Source: Pseudolysinimonas kribbensis (GTDB lineage Bacteria; Actinomycetota; Actinomycetes; Actinomycetales; Microbacteriaceae). From it: 64,000 nucleotides of DNA. How positions within the stretch are numbered: position 1 is the stretch's first letter; every line of letters starts with the position of its first letter. The DNA lies in contig NZ_BSVB01000001.1 of NCBI RefSeq assembly GCF_030161895.1, positions 1,178,001 through 1,242,000 on the forward strand, written 5' to 3'. A program made the position numbers and the translations under genes. Shown piece by piece: positions 18,798-29,277 of the stretch. The notes under the pieces are model-generated. The model was given only the letters and a program-made list of their open reading frames with translations. It did not search any database and had not been told where the DNA came from.

Positions 18798-18921
18798 TTC
18801 CCCAGCCTGCGCCCGTCTCGTGCCCATCGAGCGGGGTCGCGGAAAACCTTCAGCCACGAAACGACCTGGGAACTCGCCCGATGCCGTCGCGGCCGTCGAA
18901 CGGCCTTCCTAACGTGGGAGC

Positions 18922-19380
18922 GTGCGGAGAAGATCGTGGTCCCGGAGCGGCACGCGCGAGGCCGTCCGTCTCGTCGAGGATGTCCGGCACGGCCGGTTCG
19001 AGCGCTCGCTCGCCGCGCTGACCGCCGCCGGCGCGCTCGTCACGGCGGGCGAGATCTACTTCGAGCACGACAAGGCGAGCTTCGGCAACCCGTGGATGTG
19101 GGTGCCGGTCGCGCTCGGACCCGTCGGCGCCGTCGCGGGCGTCGCCGGGGTCGCGAGCCGGCGGGCCGCCAAGATCGCGCTGCCGATCGCGGGGGCGGCG
19201 ATCGTGGCGAACGGGCTGCAGGGCGTCTACCTGCACGCGCGCGGCATCCACCAGAAGCCCGGCGGGTTCCACAACCTCCGGTACAACCTCGAGATGGGGC
19301 CGCCCCTGCTCGCCCCGCTGCTGGTCACCATGGTGGGCGGGATGGCGATCCTGGCCGCCGTGCTGCGGCGCGAGAAGTGA
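18922..19380 (+). CDS. Small integral membrane protein of the GMC dehydrogenase unit
   Basis: 152 residues from GTG 18922. Four hydrophobic stretches are visible: SLAALTAAGALVTAGEIYF, WMWVPVALGPVGAVAGVAGV, KIALPIAGAAIVANGLQGVY and LAPLLVTMVGGMAILAAVLR. Several His and Tyr occur, e.g. VYLHARGIHQKPGGFH, but no CxxCH haem motif. Family not recognised. It overlaps by GTGA the gene for a gluconate-dehydrogenase subunit-3-like protein and is followed by the GMC flavoprotein, so it may be the membrane anchor or electron-transfer partner of that enzyme (inference). Confidence 0.75.
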   Translation: MRRRSWSRSGTREAVRLVEDVRHGRFERSLAALTAAGALVTAGEIYFEHDKASFGNPWMWVPVALGPVGAVAGVAGVASRRAAKIALPIAGAAIVANGLQGVYLHARGIHQKPGGFHNLRYNLEMGPPLLAPLLVTMVGGMAILAAVLRREK

Positions 19381-20005
19381 GCGCGCTGCCCCTTCCGGAG
19401 CAGGACGGCGGCGGCCGCTACCCCGGGTTCCGCACCCTCGATCAGGGGCCGCACTGGGATGCCGTGACGCGCCGGACCGTGCAGCGCCGGCTCGATCCGC
19501 CCCGGCGCGTAGGCTTCTTCGACGACCACGAGCTCGCGACGTGCCGCGCCCTGGTCGACCGGCTGCTCGCGCAGGACGGCGAGCCGCGCATCCAGGTCGA
19601 GGTCATGATCGGCCAGCGGCTGGCCGCGGAGGAGACCGACGGCTGGCACTACGACGACATGCCGATCGACGCCGAGGCGTGGCGCCGGTCGATGGCCGGT
19701 CTCGACGACGACGCCCGGCTCATCGCCAACGCGGACTTCGCCGAGGCCACGGTGGCACAGCAGCGCGCCGTGCTCGGCGCCGTGCAGGACCTCCGGATGA
19801 GCCCGTGGCACGCGATGCCCGCGACGCACATCTGGGGCCTCTGGACCCGGTACGCCGCCACCGCCTTCTACGCGCATCCGTGGGCGTGGGACGAGATCGG
19901 CTTCTCGGGGCCCGCCTACCCGCGCGGCTACAAGAACATCGGCATCGGCAAACGGGAGCCCTTCGAGGTCGCCGACACGCGCGCCGACGAGGACCCGGTG
20001 GGCGC

Positions 20006-20009
<4 letters not shown>
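19377..20009 (+). CDS. Gluconate 2-dehydrogenase subunit 3-like protein
   Basis: 210 residues from GTG 19377, sharing GTGA with the membrane protein gene. The stretches FFDDHELATCRALVDRLLAQ, DDARLIANADFAEATVAQQRAVL and ATAFYAHPWAWDEIGFSGPAYPRGY (read in part) fit the subunit-3 family, which accompanies large GMC flavoproteins. No Tat signal is obvious at the N-terminus. The next gene, the flavoprotein, overlaps by ATGA, so the three are translationally coupled and probably form a complex. Confidence 0.82.
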
Positions 20010-21642
<1,633 letters not shown>

Positions 21643-21648
21643 TCCGGG

Positions 21649-22395
21649 TCAGGCGGCTCCGCCGAGCACGGTGAGAGCCGTGCCCCACCCGAAGCCGAGA
21701 CCCGGGAGGCCGCCCTCCGGCAGGTCGATCGTCCTCGGGTGGTGCAGGTGGCGGCTCCACCACGCCGTTCCCGCATCGTCGGGCACGCCGATCACGGTGG
21801 AGTCCACATGCACGTCGCGCACCCGGCGCGTCCAGCCCAGGTCGGCGAGGAGCAGGTGGTCGGCGGCGGCGCCGTAGGAATCCGCTGCATCGAGGGCGGG
21901 CCTCTGGCGGTCGACCGCACCGGACATCGGGTCGACGCCCTCGGCATCCCACTGCGACGGGTCGTCGAGCGCCTCGCTGCGGAACAGGGGCGCCGAGGGC
22001 TCCAGCAGCACGAGGCGCGGGCAGTCCGCAACGGTCGCGGCGAGCGCCGCCGCGTAGAAGGCGCCGTAGCCGATGCCGATCACGCCGGCGAACTCGATGT
22101 CGAGCCCCGACGCCTCCCGCGAGGTGGGATCCAGGCGGCTCAGGTAGTCGCGCACGTCGGCGAGCCAGACGTCGAGATCCGGTTCGCCCTCGTAGCGATC
22201 GCTCGCGCCGTAGCCGGGCCGGTCGATGCCGATGATGCGCAACCCGCTGCGGTTGCTCGCGAGTGGATCCGGATCGATCGCGCCGGTGCCGGGAGCCGCA
22301 TGGCACAGCACCGCGACTTTGGTCGACGCGGGCTCGCCCAGGCCGCTGATGCCGAGCCGGTGGCCGGACGCCACCTCGAACGTCATATGGGTCAT
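21649..22395 (-). CDS. Alpha/beta hydrolase
   Basis: 248 residues from ATG 22395. Fold markers include VAVLCHAAPGTGAIDP (strand before the oxyanion loop), IIGIDRPGYGASDRYEGEPD and the nucleophile-elbow region FAGVIGIGYGAFYAAALAAT, where GIGYG replaces the usual GxSxG, so the expected Ser nucleophile is not seen there. The C-terminal region VHVDSTVIGVPDDAGTAWWS and a His-rich RHLHHPRT follow. Without the Ser it may be a non-hydrolytic or unusual member. It converges with the GMC gene, 6 bp apart. Confidence 0.72.
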   Translation of the reverse strand: MTHMTFEVASGHRLGISGLGEPASTKVAVLCHAAPGTGAIDPDPLASNRSGLRIIGIDRPGYGASDRYEGEPDLDVWLADVRDYLSRLDPTSREASGLDIEFAGVIGIGYGAFYAAALAATVADCPRLVLLEPSAPLFRSEALDDPSQWDAEGVDPMSGAVDRQRPALDAADSYGAAADHLLLADLGWTRRVRDVHVDSTVIGVPDDAGTAWWSRHLHHPRTIDLPEGGLPGLGFGWGTALTVLGGAA

Positions 22396-22548
22396 GCCTC
22401 CACGGTGCGCGCATCCGGGCCGGGAGGACGCGTCCTTGCGCTGACACGCAGCTTCGCGAAGATGCGCGATTGCTGGGCGTCGTTCCGGCCGGGTTGCCGC
22501 ACGGCGAGGAACGAGGATCGTTGCGCCGGTCGCCGAAGGAGGTCCGCC

Positions 22549-22871
22549 ATGGGCAGGTTGACCTACGACGGCACCATCGCCGTCGATTTCGACGATCGGG
22601 TCCTCGCCCACCTCCAGCTGGTCATCGGCAACAAGATGCGCCGGGGGAGTCGTTCCACTTCAGCTGGCGCGATGAGGCGTCCATCGGCGACGGCCGCACG
22701 ATCATCTGGATCCACCCCCGCGTCTCGATGGTCTACAAGTTCTTCGGAGGACGGAGCCCGGCGATCAACCGGGCGTGGGTCGACGACCTGATGGCCACCG
22801 CGAACTCGGCAGCCGGGCTGCACCTCGTGCCCGAACCGCCGCACCGCCCCGACTCCGACGAGGTGACGTGA
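22549..22871 (+). CDS. DUF7882-like protein (one frame break near 22645)
   Basis: About 107 residues, MGRLTYDGTIAVDFDDRVLA then, after adding one G at GGGGG 22643-22647, ESFHFSWRDEASIGDGRTII. It shares its start and layout (MGRLxY, DRLLAH-, ANSxAGxxL) with the protein at 46210-46545. Such proteins are often labelled ATP-dependent DNA ligase in Microbacteriaceae genomes, but no ligase motif is visible; the family name is recalled, not searched. A GAAGGAGG-type ribosome site precedes the ATG. It shares GTGA with the next gene, which suggests joint function. Confidence 0.7.
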
Positions 22872-23092
22872 AGCGCATCGACATCTATTACGGCGGCCGC
22901 CACTACAGCGTCGGCGGGCGTGCGCTCGCCGACCTGCGCGCCGAGATCGATCAGATCCTGAGCCGCGGCAGCGGATGGATCGAGGTCAACTACGGCGAGG
23001 GCTCGATGGCGCCGGCGCAGCTCCTGATCGCGCCCGGCGTCGGCATCGCGCTGCTCCCGGTCGCCGGTGACGAGTCCGACGGCGAGGCGTAG
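22868..23092 (+). CDS. Small conserved-type protein coupled to the DUF7882 gene
   Basis: 74 residues from GTG 22868 (MKRIDIYYGGRHYSVGGRAL). It has a compact mixed composition ending in an acidic tail (GDESDGEA) and no membrane segment. It overlaps the preceding gene by GTGA. Family not recognised. The second DUF7882 copy at 46210 has no such partner. Confidence 0.6.
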   Translation: MKRIDIYYGGRHYSVGGRALADLRAEIDQILSRGSGWIEVNYGEGSMAPAQLLIAPGVGIALLPVAGDESDGEA

Positions 23093-23130
23093 ACGCCGAG
23101 GTGTCGAGCGGGAGCGTCCGGTGCGCTTGC

Positions 23131-23136
23131 TAGCCT
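23131..23136 (+). promoter_or_regulatory. -10 hexamer of a probable leaderless promoter
   Basis: TAGCCT lies 7 bases before the ATG at 23144 and no Shine-Dalgarno sequence is present, so the GNAT transcript probably starts at its ATG. Confidence 0.45.
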
Positions 23137-23143
23137 GCGGGCG

Positions 23144-23695
23144 ATGGACACCGATCGAGCGCCCGGTGACGGTCTGCTCGTGAGAACGGAGCGCCTGCTT
23201 CTGCGGAGGTGGCGGGTGGGCGACGCGCCCGTGGAGCACGAGCTCTGGGGAGAGCGCGATCCCCGTGTTCCCGCTCACCGGCGGATCACCTCGGATGGTC
23301 ACCCGACCCAGGAAGAACTCGAGGAGCGGACCCGGCGCGACCAGCCGCCGCCGTCGCTCGGCATACTGGCGGTGGAACGCAGAGGCCTCCAGGGCGCGAT
23401 CGGATACTGCGGCCTCATCGCCAACGCGTACGGGCAGGATGACGAGCCGGAGCTGGCGTACGAGCTCTTGCGGCGGGCATGGGGCCATGGATATGCGACG
23501 GAGGCCGCCCGCGGCGTGATCGGCTGGGCACAGGCATCCGGGCACCGGCGGCTGTGGGCCACGGTCCGCGAGTGGAACACCGCGTCGCGCCGCGTCCTCG
23601 CGAAGCTCGGCTTCGTCGAGTCGGGTCGTGTCGAGCCCGACGAGCTGCACGGCGACTCGATCTTCACGACGAGGGCGATCGCCCCGCCGGACTGA
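23144..23695 (+). CDS. GNAT-family N-acetyltransferase
   Basis: 183 residues, intact. The pattern VRTERLLLRRWRVGDAPVEH at the start, GAIGYCGLIANAYGQDDEPE in the middle, the acetyl-CoA pyrophosphate-loop region LLRRAWGHGYATEAARGVIG and VREWNTASRRVLAKLGFVES are those of the RimJ/RimL-like acetyltransferase_3 group. It probably acetylates an amine or protein N-terminus in the cytoplasm; the substrate is unknown. It appears to be a single-gene unit with a leaderless promoter. Confidence 0.85.
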   Translation: MDTDRAPGDGLLVRTERLLLRRWRVGDAPVEHELWGERDPRVPAHRRITSDGHPTQEELEERTRRDQPPPSLGILAVERRGLQGAIGYCGLIANAYGQDDEPELAYELLRRAWGHGYATEAARGVIGWAQASGHRRLWATVREWNTASRRVLAKLGFVESGRVEPDELHGDSIFTTRAIAPPD

Positions 23696-23762
23696 CCCCC
23701 GGCAGGCTGGGCGCCTCCGGGGAACCCGCGAGCGGTCGCCGGCGCTGCGGTGCACTGGGCTC

Positions 23763-24936
23763 ATGAAGGCGCTCACCTGGCAGGCCCCCGCTCCGTCCGC
23801 ACGATCGACGTTCCGGACCCCGAGATCCTGGAGCCGACCGACGCGATCGTCCGGATCACGTCGACGGCGATCTGCGGCTCCGATCTGCATCTGCTCGATG
23901 TGCTCGGACCGTTCCTCCACAAGGGCGACGTGCTCGGGCACGAGCCCATGGGCGTCGTGGTCGAGACCGGCAGCGCGGTGTCGAAGATCTCCATCGGCGA
24001 CCGGGTCGTCATCCCGTTCGTGATCGCCTGCGGGGAGTGCTACCAGTGCCGGCGCGGCTTCACGACCCAGTGCGAGAGGACCCGCACGCCGGGTCAGGAC
24101 ACCGGCGCATCGCTGTACGGCTACACGGAGCTGTACGGCAGCGTGCCGGGCGGGCAGGCGGAGTACCTGCGGGTGCGGCTCGCCGACGCGAACGCGATGC
24201 GGATCACGACCGACCTCCCCGACGAGCGCTACCTGTTCCTGAGCGACATCCTGCCCACCGCGTGGCAGGGGTGCAGTACGCGAACGTTCCGGAGGGCGGC
24301 TCGCTCGCCGTGCTCGGCCTCGGCCCCGTCGGGCAGCTGGTCTCCCGCGTCGGCCGCCACCTCGGCTACGACGTGATCGCGGTGGACCCGGTGCCGGAGC
24401 GACGGGCCATGGCCGAGCGGCACGGCGTCGCGACCCTCGACCTCGGCGACCGGCTGCGCGACGAGATCCTGGATCGCACCGACGGCCGCGGACCGCACGG
24501 CGTCGTCGACGCGGTCGGCATGGAGGCGCACGGCAACCTGGTCGCCGCGTTCAGCCAGCACGCCGCCGGCATGCTGCCGGATGCCATGGCCAAGAAGCTC
24601 ATGAAGACGGTCGGCGCCGATCGGCTGGCCGCGATGATGACCGCGTTCGACATCGTGCAACGCGGCGGCACGGTGTCCATCAGCGGCGTGTACGGCGGTG
24701 TCGGCGACCCGCTGCCGATGCTCAACCTGTTCGACAAGCAGATCTCGATCCACATGGGCCAGTGCAACGTGCAGCGCTGGATCCCGCAGCTGTGGCCGCT
24801 CGTCGAGGACCCGGCCGACCCTCTCGGCGTCACGGACCTCGTGACCCATCACGGCTCGCTCGACGAGGCGCCGGAGCTCTACCTCACCTTCCGCGACAAG
24901 GAGGACGGCTGCGTCAAGGTCGTGCTGCACCCCTAG
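23763..24936 (+). CDS. Zinc-dependent alcohol dehydrogenase (two frame breaks)
   Basis: About 391 residues of the MDR family, closest to the formaldehyde-dehydrogenase-like group. Catalytic zinc ligands lie in TAICGSDLHLL (Cys) and GDVLGHEPMGVVVE (His, Glu); the structural zinc cluster is CGECYQCRRGFTTQC. The cofactor fold is SLAVLGLGPVGQLVSRVGRH followed by VIAVDPVPERR, whose Asp suggests NAD. Breaks occur at CCCCC 23785-23789 (joining MKALTWQAP to RSVRTIDVPDPEI) and GGGG 24268-24271 (joining TAWQG to VQYANVPEGG). It stands alone, convergent with the thiolase operon; the substrate alcohol is unknown. Confidence 0.87.
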
Positions 24937-24975
24937 GGCGGTGGCCGGTCGGGCCGGCTTCGGCTCCTGATCGGC

Positions 24976-26123
24976 TCAGACCGCCTCGAGGATCAGTGCC
25001 GAGCCCTGCCCGCCGCCGCCGCAGAGAGCCGCCGCGCCGATGCCGGAGGCCCCGGCTCGTGCAGCTGGCGCGCCAGGGTGCCCGCGAGCCGCGCTCCGGA
25101 CGCCCCGATCGGATGCCCCAGCGCGATCGCGCCGCCGTGCACGTTGACGATGTCGGGATCGATCGCGAGCGCATCCACGGAGGCCAGTGCGACCGACGCG
25201 AACGCCTCGTTGATCTCCACACGGCCGAGCTCCGAGGCGTCGGCGCCGAGCTTCGTCAGCGCGGCCACGATCGCGTTCGAGGGCTGGTGATGCAGCTGGA
25301 TGTCGGGCCCCGCCACGAGCGCGGAGCCCAGCACGCGCGCGATCGGCGTGGCGCCCGCCGCCGCCGCGGCATCCTCGCTCATGAGCACGAGCGCCGCAGC
25401 GCCGTCGGTCACCTGCGACGCGTTGCCCGCCGTGATCGTGCCCTCGGGGCGGAACGCGGGGCGGAGCCGGGCGAGCGTCTCGGGGGTGGTGTCGGGGCGC
25501 ACGCCGTCGTCCTCGGCGAGGTTGGACCACGGCTCGATCTCGCCGGCGAGGAACTCGCGGGAGGCGGTGGCCCGCTGGTGCGAGCGGGCGGCCCAGGCAT
25601 CCTGGGCGGCGCGGTCGAGGTGCAACCTGTCGTTGCCGGCCTCGGTCGACGCGCCCATCGAGACCTTCTCGAACGCGTCGGTGAGCCCGTCGTGGTGGAG
25701 CGTGTCGACGAGCTCGATGGCGCCGTAGCGGGTGCCGGCCCGGCCCGGGAAGGCGTGCGGGGCCAGCGACATCGACTCCATGCCGAGGGCGACCACGACG
25801 TCGGCGTCGCCGCGCTCGATGAGGTGCGCGGCCGCGATGACGGCCTCCAGCCCCGAGAGGCAGACGACGTTGAGCGTCATGGCAGGCACGTCGAACGGCA
25901 CGCCGGCGCCGACGCCGGCCTGGCGCGCGGGGTTCTGGCCGGCGAGGCCCTGCAGCACCTGGCCGCCGATGACGCGCTGCACGGCATCCGGAGCCACTCC
26001 GGACCGCGCCAGCGCCGCCTTCACGGCGTGCGCGCCGAGCTCGGTCGCGGGCACCTTGGCGAACGCGCCCGTGTACTTCGCGAACGGGGTGCGGGCGTAC
26101 CCGGTGATGACGGCGGCGGTCAT
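24976..26123 (-). CDS. Thiolase (acetyl-CoA C-acyltransferase; one frame break near 25051)
   Basis: About 382 residues. The nucleophilic Cys is in [20 protein letters not shown], and the general-base His in [20 protein letters not shown]. After adding one base to the CCCC run at 25050-25053 the third motif [16 protein letters not shown], with the second catalytic Cys, follows. Thiolases cleave 3-oxoacyl-CoA with CoA or run the reverse condensation. It overlaps the CoA-transferase B gene by ATGA, in an A-B-thiolase operon with a divergent IclR regulator. That layout fits the last two steps of the beta-ketoadipate pathway (pcaIJF) or acetoacetate activation; sequence alone does not separate these. 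Confidence 0.88.
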
Positions 26124-26755
26124 GCGAGGTCCTCCTGGAAGGGTGCGCCGGTGAGCGTGCGGAGCTCGGCGGCGGTCTGATCGGGGGCGAGTCGGCGGAG
26201 CACGAGGCCGCCGGGGGCGACGTCGAAGACGGCGCGATCGGTGATGATCCGGTTCACGACGCCGACGCCGGTCAGGGGCAGGGTGCAGGTCTCGACGATC
26301 TTCGGCGTGCCGTCCTTGGCGACGTGCTCCGTGATGACGACGACGCGCGGGGTGCCGGCGACCAGGTCCATCGCGCCGCCCATGCCCTTCACGAGCTTGC
26401 CGGGGATCTGCCAGTTGGCGAGGTCGCCGTTGGCCGCCACCTGCAGCGCGCCGAGGATCGCGATCTGCACGTGCCCGCCGCGGATCATGCCGAACGACGT
26501 CGCCGAGTCGAAGATCGAGGCGCCCGGCAGCAGCGTGACGGTCTGCTTGCCCGCGTTGATGAGGTCGGGATCCTCGTCGCCCTCGACCGGGAACGGTCCG
26601 GTGCCGAGGATCCCGTTCTCGCTCTGCAGCGTGACCCGCACCCCCGGCGGCAGGTGGTTCGCCACCAGGGTCGGGATGCCGATCCCGAGGTTCACGTACT
26701 GGCCGTCCGCGAGCTCCTGGGCGGCGATCGCCGCCATCTCGTCACGACTCCACAC
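26120..26755 (-). CDS. CoA-transferase subunit B
   Basis: 211 residues from GTG 26755 ([20 protein letters not shown]). Conserved stretches are [18 protein letters not shown], the catalytic Glu in [20 protein letters not shown], and [20 protein letters not shown]. This is subunit B of 3-oxoacid (succinyl-CoA:3-oxoacid or 3-oxoadipate) CoA-transferase, which moves CoA from succinyl-CoA to a 3-oxoacid. The start overlaps the end of subunit A by 14 bases. An ATG lies six codons later, but the WSRDEM start matches the family. Confidence 0.88.
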   Translation of the reverse strand: MWSRDEMAAIAAQELADGQYVNLGIGIPTLVANHLPPGVRVTLQSENGILGTGPFPVEGDEDPDLINAGKQTVTLLPGASIFDSATSFGMIRGGHVQIAILGALQVAANGDLANWQIPGKLVKGMGGAMDLVAGTPRVVVITEHVAKDGTPKIVETCTLPLTGVGVVNRIITDRAVFDVAPGGLVLRRLAPDQTAAELRTLTGAPFQEDLA

Positions 26756-27443
26756 GAAGGGTCCTCTGCTCGATCTGCTTGTCGGCGGGATCGGCCGCGA
26801 CGATGTGCTGCACGTAGATGCCGGGGGTGTGGATGTCGTCCGGCCCCAGGTACTCCCCTCCGGCAGCACCTCGTCGGCCTCCGCGACCGTCACCCGCCCG
26901 GCGGTCGCGACGAGCGGGTTGAAGTTGCGCGCCGTGAGCCGGTAGCGGAGGTTCCCCTCGAGGTCGGCGCGATGCGCCCGCACGAGCGCGAGGTCGGCGA
27001 CGATCCCGCGCTCGAGGATCGCCCGCACCCCGTCGAACTCGGCCTCCGGCTTGCCCTGCGCGATCGGCGTGCCCACCCCGGTCGGCGTGTAGAACGCCGG
27101 GATGCCCGCGCCCCCGCCCGCAGCCGCTCGGCGAGCGTGCCCTGCGGCACGAACTCGACCTCGAGCTCGCCGTCGAGGTACTGCTGCGCGAACAGCCGGT
27201 TCTCGCCGACGTACGACGAGAGCACCTTGGCGACCTGCTTGTTCTCCAGCAGCAGGCCGAGCCCCTTGCCGTCGACGCCCATGTTGTTGCTCACCACGGT
27301 CAGGTCGCGCACGCCCGTCTCGACGAGCGCCCGGATCAGCGTGCTCGGGTTGCCCGAGAGGCCGAAACCGCCGACCGCGACCGTCATGCCGTCGCGCGCG
27401 ATCGCCTGGATGGCGTCCGCGGCGCGGGGACCAGCTTCGTCAT
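26742..27443 (-). CDS. CoA-transferase subunit A (three frame breaks)
   Basis: About 234 residues. The family motif [20 protein letters not shown] is followed by [20 protein letters not shown] and [22 protein letters not shown] (read in part). Breaks at GGGG 27426-27429, CCCCC 27111-27115 and CCCC 26855-26858 are each repaired by one base, giving a natural end [13 protein letters not shown] at 26742. ATG 27443 follows GGAG. It pairs with subunit B to make the CoA-transferase. First gene of the operon and divergent from an IclR regulator whose candidate operator is about 90 bp away. Confidence 0.85.
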
Positions 27444-27533
27444 CGCACTCCTTCGGGCCGACGACTCGACGCTAACCCCGCCGGCCGCACCCGGCTCCGG
27501 TTCGCCCGCGCGATGGCGCGACTGGGCAGTGTG

Positions 27534-27550
27534 TGCTCACAATATGAGCA
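27534..27550. promoter_or_regulatory. Inverted repeat overlapping the IclR start codon
   Basis: TGCTCA-CAATA-TGAGCA has perfect 6-bp arms and lies across the start of the IclR gene (ATG 27544). It is the best symmetric site between the IclR gene and the CoA-transferase operon, and could be the IclR operator, controlling both. Binding is inferred. Confidence 0.5.
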
Positions 27551-28323
27551 TGGCGGGGACCCAGCTCATCGGCCGCACGACCGCGATCCTGCGGCAGGTC
27601 GGAGCGAGCGCGTCCGCCGGCGTGAGCACGTCGGAGGTCGCGGCCGCGACCGGGCTTCCGCGCTCGACGGCGCAGCGCGTGCTCGCGGCCCTGGCCGCTG
27701 ACGGGTTCGTCGACCGCGACACGGCGCGCGGCCGCTGGTACCTCGGCCCGGAGATGTTCCTGCTCGGCGCGGTCGCCGCCGAGCGCTACGACGTCACCGC
27801 CACCGCGCGCCCCGTCGTGCGGGCCCTGTCCGAGCGCACCGGCGAGAGCGCCTTCCTCTCCGCCCGGCGCGGCGACGAGACGGTCTGCCTGATCGCCCAG
27901 GAGGGCAGCTTCCCGCTGCGCTCGCACGTGCTGCACGAGGGCATCCGGTTCCCCCTCGGGGTGGCCTCCGCCGGCCTCGCGATCCTCGCCCACCTGCCGC
28001 CGGCCGAGTCGGACGCGTACACCCGCCGCGAGGGGCCGCGGCTCGAAGCGTCCTACGGGGCCGCGCACGCGATCCGGCCCCTGCTGGCGCGCATCGCCCA
28101 GACCCGGCGACTGGGCTACGCGGTCAATCCGGGCCTCATCGTCGCGGGCAGCTGGGGCCTCGGCGCCGCCGTCTTCGACCACGACGGCGCGCCCGCGTGG
28201 GCGATCAGCCTCAACGGCGTGGAGTCACGGCTCGCGGGCGAGCGCACCGCGCAGCTGGGCGTGCTGCTGCTCGAGGCGGCGCACACCCTCTCGAGACGCC
28301 TCGGCGACGCCCGACACGCCTAG
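27544..28323 (+). CDS. IclR-family transcriptional regulator
   Basis: 259 residues. N-terminal winged helix: LIGRTTAILRQVGASASAGV, SEVAAATGLPRSTAQRVLAA. The C-terminal effector domain contains ALSERTGESAFLSARRGDET, GVASAGLAILAHLPPAESDA and LGYAVNPGLIVAGSWGLGAA. IclR proteins commonly control aromatic-acid (PcaR/PobR) or glyoxylate genes. Divergent from the CoA-transferase/thiolase operon, so control of that operon is likely. Start uncertain: GTG 27529, ATG 27544 and ATG 27550 are in frame; ATG 27544 is used here. Confidence 0.86.
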   Translation: MSMAGTQLIGRTTAILRQVGASASAGVSTSEVAAATGLPRSTAQRVLAALAADGFVDRDTARGRWYLGPEMFLLGAVAAERYDVTATARPVVRALSERTGESAFLSARRGDETVCLIAQEGSFPLRSHVLHEGIRFPLGVASAGLAILAHLPPAESDAYTRREGPRLEASYGAAHAIRPLLARIAQTRRLGYAVNPGLIVAGSWGLGAAVFDHDGAPAWAISLNGVESRLAGERTAQLGVLLLEAAHTLSRRLGDARHA

Positions 28324-28337
28324 CCTGCTCCACGCCC

Positions 28338-28937
28338 TCACCAGACGAACGGCACCAGGCGGTACCGGATTCTCGCGAGGTAGCGCCGGTACGGCTCGCC
28401 GATGCCGTCGGCCAGCATCCGCTCCTCCACGCGGATGCGGTTGACGAGTCCGGCGAGCGGGATCCCGACCGCGAGCGCGAGGGCGAGACCGTTGCCCAGC
28501 ATCAGGCCGAACCCGACGAAGACGAGCGCCAGCCCCGTGTAGGACGGATGCCGCACGACCGCATAGGGCCCGCGATCCACGACCTGCTGCTCGTCGCGCA
28601 CGCGCACCTCGACGGTGAACGACCGGCCGAGCACAACCACCGACCACCAGCGCAGGGCGAGTCCCGCCGCCATGAGGGCGGCGCCGATCACGAACAGCGG
28701 CAGCTGCCCGGGCAGGGTGAGCGTGGTGACGCGACCGGCGACGACGGCTCCCCCGCCGAGGCCGAGCACCAGCGCGACGACGAGCAGGATCAGGCTGCCG
28801 CGCTCGGGTCGCGTGCCCGACCCGGCGGAGTTGATCGACGAGCGGATCCGGATGACGACCTCGCCCAGCGCGAGCAACCCGACCAGCACATCGAAGACGA
28901 TCCGAGGCGCGAGCTGGCTGTAGGCGATCGGGACCAC
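28338..28937 (-). CDS. Isoprenylcysteine carboxyl methyltransferase (ICMT)-like membrane protein
   Basis: 199 residues from GTG 28937. About four to five membrane helices (RIVFDVLVGLLALGEVVIRI, LILLVVALVLGLGGGAVVAG, LPLFVIGAALMAAGLALRWW, ALVFVGFGLMLGNGLALALA). The C-terminal cofactor motif is VVDRGPYAVVRHPSYTGLAL followed by RIRVEERML, as in the ICMT/phospholipid methyltransferase group that use S-adenosylmethionine. Bacterial members have mostly unknown substrates. Convergent with the IclR gene; no operon partner is evident. Confidence 0.83.
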   Translation of the reverse strand: MVPIAYSQLAPRIVFDVLVGLLALGEVVIRIRSSINSAGSGTRPERGSLILLVVALVLGLGGGAVVAGRVTTLTLPGQLPLFVIGAALMAAGLALRWWSVVVLGRSFTVEVRVRDEQQVVDRGPYAVVRHPSYTGLALVFVGFGLMLGNGLALALAVGIPLAGLVNRIRVEERMLADGIGEPYRRYLARIRYRLVPFVW

Positions 28938-28978
28938 GCGACGACGCTACGCCGCGGGAGCGCACGCGTCATCCGGGG

Positions 28979-29272
28979 TCAGTGTGCCCGTTCGCGCACG
29001 TCGAAGCCGAGCGCCGTCAGGACGCGCACGGCACCCGAGCGGCCGCCCTCGAAGTCGCCGGGCTCCAGGCGGGTGCCGGTGGCGTCCGCGTAGGCGGCCC
29101 CCAGGATCGCCTTGGGCGGGTAGGTGCGGTCGTCGACGACGAGGTCGTAGGTCGTGGTCGGCCCGAAGCCGGCCGTGCGCAGGAACTCCTCCGCGCCGAG
29201 GCGGTCGTAGTCGGCGAGCGCGGTGCGGACGTGGTCCGGCGTGACGGGCGTCCAGTCGATCGAGTGTGTCAT
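28979..29272 (-). CDS. Stand-alone ScoMcrA-head-like domain protein
   Basis: 97 residues from ATG 29272 (MTHSIDWTPVTPDHVRTALA). The pattern ADYDRLGAEEFLRTAGFGPT, TYDLVVDDRTYPPKAILGAA and LEPGDFEGGRSGAVRVLTALGF (read in part) matches the N-terminal head domain of ScoMcrA-like restriction endonucleases (family recalled, not searched). In ScoMcrA that domain sits before DNA-recognition and HNH domains; here it is alone and no nuclease gene adjoins. It lies 5 bp after the SDR stop on the same strand. Function unknown. Confidence 0.7.
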   Translation of the reverse strand: MTHSIDWTPVTPDHVRTALADYDRLGAEEFLRTAGFGPTTTYDLVVDDRTYPPKAILGAAYADATGTRLEPGDFEGGRSGAVRVLTALGFDVRERAH

Positions 29273-29277
29273 CGCCT

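Noticed and set aside
22549..22871. ATP-dependent DNA ligase label for the DUF7882-like proteins
   Set aside because: No KxDG or other nucleotidyltransferase motif and only about 110 residues; the label in related genomes looks like an error.
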